Source: an uncultured Oscillospiraceae bacterium (lineage in GTDB: Bacteria; Bacillota; Clostridia; Oscillospirales; Oscillospiraceae). Taken from it: a stretch of 64,000 bases of DNA. Below the pieces are notes generated by a model that was given only the letters and a program-made list of their open reading frames with translations, was not told the DNA's origin and ran no database searches. The translations under genes were made by a program, and so were the position numbers. Location of the stretch: NCBI GenBank assembly GCA_910587255.1, contig CAJUKT010000096.1, forward strand, positions 15,254 through 79,253, read 5' to 3'. Position 1 is the first letter of the stretch, and every line of letters starts with the position of its first letter. Of the stretch, positions 7,388-14,786 are shown one piece after another.

Positions 7388-8716
7388 TCAGTCCTCCTTA
7401 TCGCCCTTTTGTCGGATCGTTATGCGCACTGGAGTCCCCGTCAGGCCAAAGGTGCCCCTAATCTGATTTTCCAGGTAGCGCTGGTAAGAAAAGTGGAACA
7501 GCTTAGCGTCATTGCAGAAAATGACAAAGTGAGGGGGCTTGACCCCAATCTGGGTCATATAGTAAATCTTAAGCCTCTTTCCCTTGTCTGTGGGAGGCTG
7601 AACCCTAGCCTGGGCATCGCTCAGCACCTGGTTAAGCACCCCGGTGGGAATCCGCATGGCGGCCTGGTTGACAACATTGTCAATCAGCGTGAACAGCCGA
7701 TCCACCCGCTGGCCGGTAAGGGCGGAGATAAACAGAACCGGGGCGTAGGTCATGTAGCTCAGATCCCGCCGTACATCCTCTTCCATGCGCTGCATGGTTT
7801 TGCCGTCCTTCTCAATGACATCCCACTTATTCACCACGATGACACAGGCCTTGCCCGCCTCATGGGCCAGCCCGGCCACCTTGGTATCCTGCTCGGTGAC
7901 ACCCTCCTGCGCGTCAATCATAATGACGCATACATCGCTGCGCTCAATGGCCATGGTGGCCCGCAGGACGGAGAACTTCTCCACCCGGTCATCCACCCTG
8001 GACTTCTTGCGCATACCCGCCGTGTCAATGATGAGATATTTCTGCCCCTCCTTTTCCAGATAACTATCCACCGCATCCCGGGTGGTGCCCGCCACATCGG
8101 ACACAATCACCCGCTCCTGGCCTAAAATGCGGTTTACCAAGGAGGACTTGCCCACGTTGGGCTTGCCGATGATGGCCACCTTTATCACATCGTCCGTTTC
8201 CTCCTCCTGATCCTCCGGCGGGAAAAATTCGAAACAGGCGTCCAGCAAATCGCCGGTGCCATGGCCGTGGACGGCGGAGACCGGGTAGGGATCCCCCAAT
8301 CCCAGGTTGTAAAATTCATACATATCCGGGTCAGTGTGGCCGGTGGAATCCATTTTGTTAACCGCCAGCACCACCGGCTTTTTTGAGCGCTGGAGCATCC
8401 CGGCCACATCCTGATCGGCGGCGGTCATGCCGGTTCGGATATCGCAAACAAAAACAATGACAGTGGCGGAGGCGATGGCTATCTCCGCCTGCTCCCGCAT
8501 AAAGGACAAAATCTGGTCGTCGTTGCCCGGCTCTATGCCGCCGGTATCCACCAAATCAAAGGTGCGTCCCCGCCACTCCGCCTGGGCATACAGCCGGTCC
8601 CGGGTAACGCCGGGGGTATCCTCCACAATAGACAGCCGTTTGCCCGTGAGCTTATTAAACAACATGGATTTGCCCACGTTGGGGCGGCCTACAATAGCCA
8701 CCAAAGGCTTTGCCAT
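7388..8716 (-). CDS. der: Ribosome assembly GTPase Der (EngA)
   Basis: Der is a double-domain GTPase needed for 50S subunit maturation. Two complete G domains are visible: GRPNVGKSM near residue 10 with DTGG and NKMD, then GKPNVGKSS near residue 184 with DTAGM and NKWD. The C-terminal KH-like domain ends with TPVRITIRQKG. The 442 residues match the family length. It is first in a der-plsY operon behind a strong promoter. Confidence 0.97.
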   Translation of the reverse strand: MAKPLVAIVGRPNVGKSMLFNKLTGKRLSIVEDTPGVTRDRLYAQAEWRGRTFDLVDTGGIEPGNDDQILSFMREQAEIAIASATVIVFVCDIRTGMTAADQDVAGMLQRSKKPVVLAVNKMDSTGHTDPDMYEFYNLGLGDPYPVSAVHGHGTGDLLDACFEFFPPEDQEEETDDVIKVAIIGKPNVGKSSLVNRILGQERVIVSDVAGTTRDAVDSYLEKEGQKYLIIDTAGMRKKSRVDDRVEKFSVLRATMAIERSDVCVIMIDAQEGVTEQDTKVAGLAHEAGKACVIVVNKWDVIEKDGKTMQRMEEDVRRDLSYMTYAPVLFISALTGQRVDRLFTLIDNVVNQAAMRIPTGVLNQVLSDAQARVQPPTDKGKRLKIYYMTQIGVKPPHFVIFCNDAKLFHFSYQRYLENQIRGTFGLTGTPVRITIRQKGDKED

Positions 8717-8795
8717 GGAATATCCCTCCTAACAATAAGCAGCCTCTATCAGCGCTGGAAGCCCGGCAGACAGAGCCCCGGGCAATATTTCACAC

Positions 8796-8824
8796 ATTAT
8801 AAGGTAGTATACCAAATCTGCCAA
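8796..8824 (-). promoter_or_regulatory. Sigma-A promoter of der-plsY
   Basis: On the minus strand: -35 TTGGCA (8819-8824), 17-bp spacer, perfect -10 TATAAT (8796-8801). The leader to der is about 75 nt. Confidence 0.85.
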
Positions 8825-8869
8825 AAAAAAGATAGGGGAAAAAGATAAAAATTTTGAGGAGAATGCGAC

Positions 8870-8902
8870 AAAAAAGCTGCCGGATCAGCGGCAGCTTTTT
8901 TC
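8870..8902 (-). terminator. Terminator of yceD-rpmF
   Basis: GCTGCCG (8876-8882) and CGGCAGC (8889-8895) form the stem, flanked by A residues on one side and T residues on the other, so it can stop transcription from either strand. Confidence 0.9.
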
Positions 8903-8908
8903 GTTTAT

Positions 8909-9091
8909 TTACTTCTCGGCAGGAGCGACCTCACGGCCATTGTAGCTCATACAGCTTTTGCACACGCGATGGGGCAGGGTGACGGTACCGCACTTGGGAC
9001 AGGTGTTGATACCGGGAGTCTCCAGCTTCCACACGGAGCTGCGGCGCTTGTTCCTGCGCTGCTTGGATACTTTACTCTTCGGGACGGCCAT
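8909..9091 (-). CDS. rpmF: Large ribosomal subunit protein bL32
   Basis: The 60-residue protein starts MAVPKSKVSKQRRNKRRS and has the zinc-ribbon pairs CPKC and CKSC in the middle, the classic bL32 pattern. AAGGAGGTG precedes the ATG. It follows the DUF177 gene by 42 bases, the same pairing as the yceD-rpmF operon known from many bacteria, and ends in a clear terminator. Confidence 0.97.
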   Translation of the reverse strand: MAVPKSKVSKQRRNKRRSSVWKLETPGINTCPKCGTVTLPHRVCKSCMSYNGREVAPAEK

Positions 9092-9133
9092 TTTGACACC
9101 TCCTTATTTGGTCAATGTCCGCGGACATTAGGA

Positions 9134-9646
9134 CTACTGCTCTGGCTCCTCTGGCTCCAACAGCTGGGCCAGCATGGCCAGCCTCGGGTCAGTTTCCCGT
9201 TTGCAGCGGCACCTCTCCACATTTAAGTCCACGCCGCAGCCGGTACAAAGTCCCTTGCAATCCTGGGAACAGAGGTTTTTTGTGTCCATTTCGAGGAGGA
9301 ATACCTCCTGCATCAGCTCGTCCAGCTCCAGCTCGCCCTCCCGGTTCAGCTCCACGATGTCATCGCTCTCCCCGTTGGCCAGCTCGAACGCCAGCAGGGT
9401 CTCGTACTCCACCGTCTTATCCCGCTGAAAAGGCTTGGCACACCGATCACAAACGAGGGACAGCATCGTGTCCATCCGGGCCTTCAGCTCTAGAGCGCCA
9501 GCACGGTTTCGTACTTGCCCCTCCACATGGACGGGGCAGGCAAAGGGCCTGATCCCATTCCAATCCAGGTTGAACAAATCCATATCCAGGACAAAGGGCA
9601 GTACTCCGCCCGGCTGTTGGGCTAAGGGCTTTAAATCCAGTTTCAT
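9134..9646 (-). CDS. YceD family (DUF177) protein
   Basis: The 170-residue protein has the DUF177 core: LVCDRCAKPF near residue 85, a long acidic stretch, and the C-terminal cysteine cluster CSQDCKGLCTGCGVDLN. YceD proteins sit next to rpmF and are linked in plants and E. coli to 23S rRNA accumulation, so a role in large-subunit assembly is likely. It is first in an operon with rpmF, behind a near-perfect sigma-A promoter. The cysteines suggest metal binding. Confidence 0.92.
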   Translation of the reverse strand: MKLDLKPLAQQPGGVLPFVLDMDLFNLDWNGIRPFACPVHVEGQVRNRAGALELKARMDTMLSLVCDRCAKPFQRDKTVEYETLLAFELANGESDDIVELNREGELELDELMQEVFLLEMDTKNLCSQDCKGLCTGCGVDLNVERCRCKRETDPRLAMLAQLLEPEEPEQ

Positions 9647-9675
9647 GGCACACCTCGCATAATGGCACGACTGGT

Positions 9676-9704
9676 ATTATACTAGACCTGGCCGGAAATG
9701 TCAA
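9676..9704 (-). promoter_or_regulatory. Sigma-A promoter of yceD-rpmF
   Basis: On the minus strand: perfect -35 TTGACA (9699-9704), 17-bp spacer and perfect -10 TATAAT (9676-9681), one of the strongest promoters in the window. Confidence 0.92.
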
Positions 9705-9745
9705 ACATTTTCCGCAATATTTTGTGGTTTTTTTAAGAAATAGAG

Positions 9746-10936
9746 CTAACCTTTCAGAAACTCCTCCAACCGGTCCATCCCCTTCTTGATGCTGTCCAGG
9801 CTGGCGGCATAGGACCAGCGCAAAAAGCCAGGCGCACCAAAGCCGCCGCCGGGCACCGCCGCCACCAGTCCCCGCTTTAAAAGGGCCGCAGAAAAATCGT
9901 CACTGCTGCGGATAACCTCCCCATAGAGGACACGGCCCAGCTGCTTCTCAACATTCATCATAATATAAAACGCGCCCTCGGGTTTCAGGCAGCTCACACC
10001 CTCCATGCTGTTTACCCGCTTGACAATGTAATTCCGGCGCTCCTCAAATGCACGGCGCATCTCTTCCACACAGTCCTGCGGGCCGGTGAGGGCGGCAACC
10101 GACGCGGCCTGTGATATAGAGCTGGGAGACCCAGTGGAGTTGCTGAGATAATTACCCATCACCTTGGCAATCTTATCTTTGGACAGCAGGTAGCCGATCC
10201 GCCAGCCCGTCATGGCATAGGATTTGGACACACCGTTGATGAGGATGGTGCGCTCCTTCACATCCTCCCCCAGAGAGGCAAAGGAGACCCATTTCACCCT
10301 GTCATACAGCAGTCCATAATAAATCTCATCGGAAATAACATAGATATCCTTCTCTACACACACCCGGGCAATGGCCTTCAGCTCCTCCTCAGAATACACC
10401 ATGCCGGTAGGGTTGCAGGGATTGTTTAGGATCAGGGCCTTGGTCTTGGGTGTAACGGCAGCGGCCAGCTGCTCAGCGGTCATTTTAAATCCGGCAGACT
10501 CCTGGGCCGTGACCACCACCGGCCGTCCCCCCGCCATCTTAATCAGCTCCAGATAGCTGACCCAGAACGGTGCAGGCAGAATGACCTCGTCCCCCGGGTC
10601 CACCACCGCCCGCAGGGCGATATATACGCAGTGTTTGGCCCCGCTGGTCACCACCACCTGGGAGGGTTCATATTCCAAACCACAGTCCTCCCTCATTCGC
10701 AGGCAGACAGCCTCTTTCAGCGCCGCAGTACCTGTTGCCGGCGTGTAGCGGGTCACATTGCCGGAAATGGCCTGGATCGCCGCCGCCTTGATATGGCTAG
10801 GGGTATCGAAATCCGGCTCGCCTGCGCCAAAACCGACCACATCCACGCCGTCCGCCTTCATCTGCTTGGCCAGCATGTCCATGGCCATCGTGCTTGACAC
10901 CTGCACTGCGGACGCAATCTGAGCAAGTTCTTTCAA
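9746..10936 (-). CDS. Pyridoxal-phosphate aminotransferase, aspartate aminotransferase-like (class I)
   Basis: The protein is a fold-type I class I aminotransferase: TPATGTAALKEAV, NNPCNPTGMVY, SDEIYYGLLY and NGVSKSYAMTGWRIGY, whose Lys in SKSYAMTG is the PLP anchor. It most resembles the AspB/AAT family that moves amino groups between aspartate and glutamate. I set the start at TTG 10936 because GGAGGG lies six bases upstream and a perfect promoter lies just before it; the longer upstream frame would begin inside and above the promoter. This gives 396 residues, the usual length. The promoter at 10967-10995 and its distance from the next gene suggest a single-gene unit. Confidence 0.9.
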   Translation of the reverse strand: MKELAQIASAVQVSSTMAMDMLAKQMKADGVDVVGFGAGEPDFDTPSHIKAAAIQAISGNVTRYTPATGTAALKEAVCLRMREDCGLEYEPSQVVVTSGAKHCVYIALRAVVDPGDEVILPAPFWVSYLELIKMAGGRPVVVTAQESAGFKMTAEQLAAAVTPKTKALILNNPCNPTGMVYSEEELKAIARVCVEKDIYVISDEIYYGLLYDRVKWVSFASLGEDVKERTILINGVSKSYAMTGWRIGYLLSKDKIAKVMGNYLSNSTGSPSSISQAASVAALTGPQDCVEEMRRAFEERRNYIVKRVNSMEGVSCLKPEGAFYIMMNVEKQLGRVLYGEVIRSSDDFSAALLKRGLVAAVPGGGFGAPGFLRWSYAASLDSIKKGMDRLEEFLKG

Positions 10937-10966
10937 GGGAATCCCTCCAATGATTGTTTCGTGCAC

Positions 10967-10995
10967 ATTATATTCTTCACCTTGCAGAAATGCAA
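10967..10995 (-). promoter_or_regulatory. Sigma-A promoter of the aminotransferase gene
   Basis: On the minus strand: -35 TTGCAT (10990-10995), 17-bp spacer, perfect -10 TATAAT (10967-10972). Predicted transcription start near 10960 leaves a leader of about 25 nt before the TTG start. Confidence 0.85.
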
Positions 10996-11064
10996 GCCCA
11001 TTCCAGATTATTCTCATAGCTTTTGCAGTTTTGAAAAGGAAGCACTGCATAAACGGGCAAAGAT

Positions 11065-11094
11065 CCGCCCCGTCTGGTTGGGCAGACGGGGCGG
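11065..11094 (-). terminator. Terminator hairpin after the CoaX-like gene
   Basis: CCGCCCCGTCTG and CAGACGGGGCGG form a perfect 12-bp stem with a six-base loop. The T-tract on the minus strand is weak (ATCTTTG). Confidence 0.7.
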
Positions 11095-11101
11095 TCGCGG
11101 T

Positions 11102-11875
11102 TCACCGGCGGATATTTTTGCAATAGAGCTGATATAGTCCTTTCACCAACAGATCATGGTCATACTTGATCTCCCTCCGGCACAGCCGGTAGAGGGCGGA
11201 CGCACGGCCCCCTGTGGCCACCACCGTGGCAGCCGGGGAACCTGCCGCCGTCTCCAAGGATTCGATCACCCGGTCAAAGGCCCCGCTGTAGCCATACAGC
11301 AATCCGGCCCGCATGGAGTCCACCGTATTGCGCCCCAAGGGGGTGTCCACCTGGGCCATGGAAATCTGCGGGAGCTGGGCTCCGTTTTGAGACAGGGCTT
11401 CCAGGGCAATGTCCACCCCGGGCATAATAGCGCAGCCCTCAAAGGTGTTGGCGCTCATGTAGGAAAATGTGACTGCGGTGCGGGAATTGATGACGATTGC
11501 AGGCGTTGGGTAAAGCGCTGAGACGGCTACGGCGGAGGCTACAATGTCGCTGCCCAGTTGGTTGTGAATCTCCGCCTTGATATTCAGCCCGGTTTTTAGT
11601 CCCGGCCCCACCACCAGAGGGGGCCGCCCTGTAAGCCTTCGGAGGGTACGGACATATGTGCCGGTGATGGGGGGCACCACACTGGATAAAATAGCGCCGT
11701 CCACCCTGCCCAATTCCGCTTGGTAGAGGTGGAATACCCCCATCAAATCAATGGCGCAGCGGTCGTCGGTCATTTTGGCATCCGTCTCCAGCTCCGACTG
11801 GAAGGACAATGCCCCCTCCCTGTCAAACAGTGCGATGGTGGTACGGATATTTCCGACATCAATGGCCAGAATCAT
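11102..11875 (-). CDS. CoaX-like (type III pantothenate kinase family) protein with degenerate motifs
   Basis: The 257-residue protein aligns throughout with type III pantothenate kinase, the first enzyme of coenzyme A synthesis: LAIDVGN at the start, PLVVGPG, an EGCAIMPGV segment and VVATGGRAS near the end. However, signature residues are changed. The phosphate motif DxGNT reads DVGNIRT; the GADR motif reads GSDI, keeping the Asp but losing the Arg; and the DxGTA motif reads INSRTA, losing Asp and Gly. The start at ATG 11875 is set by GGGGAG upstream and by the promoter at 11901-11929. It could be a divergent kinase, a paralogue with another role, or a non-catalytic relative. Confidence 0.82.
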   Translation of the reverse strand: MILAIDVGNIRTTIALFDREGALSFQSELETDAKMTDDRCAIDLMGVFHLYQAELGRVDGAILSSVVPPITGTYVRTLRRLTGRPPLVVGPGLKTGLNIKAEIHNQLGSDIVASAVAVSALYPTPAIVINSRTAVTFSYMSANTFEGCAIMPGVDIALEALSQNGAQLPQISMAQVDTPLGRNTVDSMRAGLLYGYSGAFDRVIESLETAAGSPAATVVATGGRASALYRLCRREIKYDHDLLVKGLYQLYCKNIRR

Positions 11876-11900
11876 ATTCCCTCTCCCCTTTCTGCTCCCT

Positions 11901-11929
11901 ATTATACACTGCTTTATCCCTTCTGTCAC
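11901..11929 (-). promoter_or_regulatory. Sigma-A promoter of the CoaX-like gene
   Basis: On the minus strand: -35 GTGACA (11924-11929), 17-bp spacer, perfect -10 TATAAT (11901-11906). The start codon follows about 18 bases after the predicted transcription start. Confidence 0.8.
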
Positions 11930-11960
11930 CCGGCTGCGGCACATTTTCCGTAATGCAATA

Positions 11961-11993
11961 GGGGGCGGCGCGGTACAAACCACGCCGTCCCCC
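11961..11993 (-). terminator. Terminator-like hairpin after the SPOCS-LysM gene
   Basis: An imperfect GC-rich stem (GGGGG, GGCG, GG pairing with CC, CGCC, CCCCC) lies between the SPOCS gene and the CoaX promoter. There is little T-tract, so it is a weak call. Confidence 0.5.
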
Positions 11994-12032
11994 GGAAATA
12001 AATATTATCCGATCTTGCAAATCATGTGCTTT

Positions 12033-13544
12033 TCAGCTCCGCCTGGCTGGGATGAGCAGCAGCGCGCCCACCTCCGCCTCCTCTCCAGGCAGCGTGTTGG
12101 CGCAGCGGATATCCTCCACCGTAGAGCCGCACGCCTTGGCAATATCCCAAAGCGCCTCTCCCCGTTCCACCCGGCGGATGACTACCGACGGCCTGGGCCC
12201 CACGGCCTGTACCTCGCTGGGTTTTACGCCGGTAACGCACGCTGCTTGCTCCTCCCGGGTAATAGTCCAGGAGAATTCCGCCTCAAATCGAACCTCCAGC
12301 CCGCCGGTGACGGGAACGGCAGTGGCCTCCCCCACCGTCCGGCAGCGGCAGGCACACTCGCACCCCTCCGGCAGCTCCACCCGGCAGGCCACAGGAATTT
12401 CCGTTTCCACCCCGCAAAGAGCGTCGTCCTCACTGAGGTAGAGGGTGCAGGCGTTCACCTGCGCTGTAAATTCCATGCCGCCCTCTGCCGGAGCGCCTGC
12501 CATCGAGAGCACAGTGGCGGCACAGTCCAGCACCTGCTTGGCAGGAATGCCTGATTCACACAGCTTCCGGCCCATCTCCCTTCGTGCAGACCGCTCCGCC
12601 AGGGTGCACAGCCGGATAGGAGAGCGCTCCACGTCAATGGGTGCGCCAACACAATAGGCATCGCTGATAAGCTCTACGCTCCGCCGCTCCCACACAGCCG
12701 CCTGGGCCAACAGTTCCAGGGCCGTCTCCAGTTCCCCCTCCCGGACGCGGCAGTCTACACTTTTCAGCGTCACCGTCACCTCGGGTTCCGCGTCGTCAGG
12801 CACTTCGCCGATGTCAAGAATCTGGGAGTAGGGCAGCTCGAATCGTGTCTGGCAAACGCCGTCACCAGAGCGGTACACCACAGAGAGCTGCACATCTCCC
12901 TTGAGCACCAGCTTTTTCCCAATGAATTTGGAATCCGCCGTTCCCAGTTCTGCCCGACACATCAGCAGCTCCTCAATTTCAGGGCGGGAGGCTGGGGGAC
13001 GAAGCACATCAGAAAATGTAAAGGCTTTTTCCGTTACGCTTGGTATAACGCAGCACTTTTTCACCCCAATCAGCTTTTGCAGCCCGGCTTCTGTTCCCCC
13101 GGTCAGATCGGCAGACAACTCCCGGCACTCCTTTTCATAGGCGGCCGCCCACACCGAAACATTTACCCGCACCAGAATCTTCCTGGGATTGATGGTGCGG
13201 GCATCCGCAGACGGCGCCTGAAGATCAGCCAATATCGGACAGCCAGCGTGGAATCTGGGATCGTCCTGGGTACACTGTATGGGAATGGCCACCTCCAATG
13301 ACCGGGGCAGTTCCTCCCCCTCGGGTATGTAAAGCACCGTCACCTTCGCCGTGCCGTTGAGACGGAGGGTCCCCTCCCCCAGCTCCTTTTCTTTAAGAAA
13401 TACCTTGGCCGACGCCGACACAATGCGGGCAATATCCGGGCAGGCATCGGGTACTATACTCTCCAGCGTCTCCTCCTGGTGAAACATCACCTGCGTAACG
13501 CTGCGGTAGCCTTCCAGCGTGACGCGTTTCAGCTCCATTTCCAT
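12033..13544 (-). CDS. SPOCS (DUF3794) domain protein with C-terminal LysM
   Basis: The 503-residue protein begins MEMELKRVTLEGYRS and has the DUF3794/SPOCS pattern in tandem: VPDACPDIARIVS near residue 32, a second domain around residues 170-270 and a further one beyond. Residues about 455-503 form a LysM domain (ERGEALWDIAKACGSTVEDI). No signal peptide is seen. SPOCS-LysM proteins are associated with spore coat or spore envelope in clostridia and resemble SafA/SpoVID-type morphogenetic proteins, so a spore-coat role is a reasonable inference. I chose ATG 13544, six bases after GAGAGG. The upstream frame to 13673 lacks a ribosome site. Confidence 0.88.
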   Translation of the reverse strand: MEMELKRVTLEGYRSVTQVMFHQEETLESIVPDACPDIARIVSASAKVFLKEKELGEGTLRLNGTAKVTVLYIPEGEELPRSLEVAIPIQCTQDDPRFHAGCPILADLQAPSADARTINPRKILVRVNVSVWAAAYEKECRELSADLTGGTEAGLQKLIGVKKCCVIPSVTEKAFTFSDVLRPPASRPEIEELLMCRAELGTADSKFIGKKLVLKGDVQLSVVYRSGDGVCQTRFELPYSQILDIGEVPDDAEPEVTVTLKSVDCRVREGELETALELLAQAAVWERRSVELISDAYCVGAPIDVERSPIRLCTLAERSARREMGRKLCESGIPAKQVLDCAATVLSMAGAPAEGGMEFTAQVNACTLYLSEDDALCGVETEIPVACRVELPEGCECACRCRTVGEATAVPVTGGLEVRFEAEFSWTITREEQAACVTGVKPSEVQAVGPRPSVVIRRVERGEALWDIAKACGSTVEDIRCANTLPGEEAEVGALLLIPARRS

Positions 13545-13862
13545 AGGCTTCCTCTCCCTTACACGTATTCTGTGCCCACTATATGAGGAAACCAGCCTGG
13601 ATATGCCTGTGCCGCGGTACTTGGCGCGCCCTGCCCTCACTCCATATGGAAGATTTTGCGCATCAGGCCGCATAACGCCTTCGGAAACTTCACCACCATG
13701 ACCCGCATGAAACTGAACCCCCTCTCTCGCTGCGGATGATATTCCAGCATATGTGGACGGAGGATGTCCTGTTCATTTATTTTTCAATAAAATACTGCGG
13801 TCAAGCCGTCAATTTTAAAGAAATCATATAGGAACCGCTTCTATCAGGCTTTAAAAGAAAAG
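13545..13862. other. Intergenic leader region of the SPOCS-LysM gene
   Basis: About 320 bases without a convincing gene. A possible sigma-A -35 (TTGACG or TTGACC on the minus strand near 13795-13811) is followed by AT-rich sequence with no good -10, so the SPOCS promoter may be of a sporulation sigma type I cannot assign. The left part lies in frame with the SPOCS gene but lacks a ribosome site. Confidence 0.4.
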
Positions 13863-13896
13863 GACACCCCTTTGAGCAAGGCTCAAAAGGGGTGTC
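13863..13896 (-). terminator. Rho-independent terminator after rsgA
   Basis: GACACCCCTTTGAGC pairs with GCTCAAAAGGGGTGTC around a three-base loop. On the minus strand the stem is followed by a T-rich run, so it ends the long leftward gene series. Confidence 0.92.
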
Positions 13897-13898
13897 GC

Positions 13899-14786
13899 TT
13901 ATTGATTCCTTTCCAGCTTCCAATCCGGGATCTCTTTGGCCTGCTCGTAGAGGCGGACATAGCTCCTATAGCGGCTGGGGGCAATTTCCCCCACCTCCAT
14001 GGCTTTTCGAACCGCGCAGCCTCGCCCCTTCACGTGGGCACAGCCCTGAAACCGGCAGCCGTTCAGATGGGGGGCAAACTCCCGGAACGCGGCGGCCAGT
14101 TCCCCCTTCGGGATGGCCTCCAGCTGTTCCACATCAAAGGAGGAAAAACCCGGCGTATCCGCCACCAGCCCTCCGGCTACAGGAAACAGCTCCACATGGC
14201 GGGTGGTGTGCCTACCCCGCCCCAGCTTTTCGCTGACCTCGCCCACCTCCAGTCCGAAGCCAGGCTGGAGGGCATTGAGGATGCTGGATTTTCCAACTCC
14301 CGAATTCCCCGTAAAGGCAGACACCTTGCCAGAAATTGCCGCAGCTAGACTCTCCACGCCCTCCCTTGTCTCTGCGCTTACCTGTAGGGTGACAAACCCG
14401 GCGCGGCGGTATAGCGCCGTCAGCTCGTCCGCCCTCTCCAGATCACACTTATTAAATACAATGAGGGGCTCACAGTTCTTCCACTCCGCCATAGCCGCCA
14501 TACGGTCAATGAGAAAGGGATCGGTAACAGGCACCGCGCCGGAGCATACGATCACCATTTGGTCGATGTTGGCCACAGCGGGACGCTGAAACTGGTTTTT
14601 TCGGGAGTGTACAGCATCTACCATCCCCGTTCCATCTTCTGTGACTGTGATCTCCACCCGGTCCCCCACCAGCGGGGTGATCCTTTGATGACGTAGTTTC
14701 CCCCGCCCCCGGCAGGGAATGACGGACCCATCCCCTAGGTCCACATAGTAAAACCCGCTCAGGGCTTTGACAATACGGCCGGTCAT
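13899..14786 (-). CDS. rsgA: Ribosome small-subunit GTPase RsgA
   Basis: RsgA is a circularly permuted GTPase that checks late 30S subunit maturation. The 295-residue protein has an N-terminal OB fold, then the G motifs in permuted order: NKCD near residue 112, GNSGVGKSS near residue 164 and DTPGFSS near residue 210. The C-terminal zinc site follows the pattern C-x4-C-x-H-x5-C. It overlaps the kinase gene by four bases, and PP2C-prkC-rsgA is a conserved Firmicutes order. RsgA is a known substrate of PrkC in Bacillus, which fits the linkage. Confidence 0.96.
   Translation of the reverse strand: MTGRIVKALSGFYYVDLGDGSVIPCRGRGKLRHQRITPLVGDRVEITVTEDGTGMVDAVHSRKNQFQRPAVANIDQMVIVCSGAVPVTDPFLIDRMAAMAEWKNCEPLIVFNKCDLERADELTALYRRAGFVTLQVSAETREGVESLAAAISGKVSAFTGNSGVGKSSILNALQPGFGLEVGEVSEKLGRGRHTTRHVELFPVAGGLVADTPGFSSFDVEQLEAIPKGELAAAFREFAPHLNGCRFQGCAHVKGRGCAVRKAMEVGEIAPSRYRSYVRLYEQAKEIPDWKLERNQ

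Noticed and set aside
10937..11050. Longer N-terminus of the aminotransferase
   Set aside because: It covers a perfect sigma-A promoter, and the TTG at 10936 has a good ribosome site.
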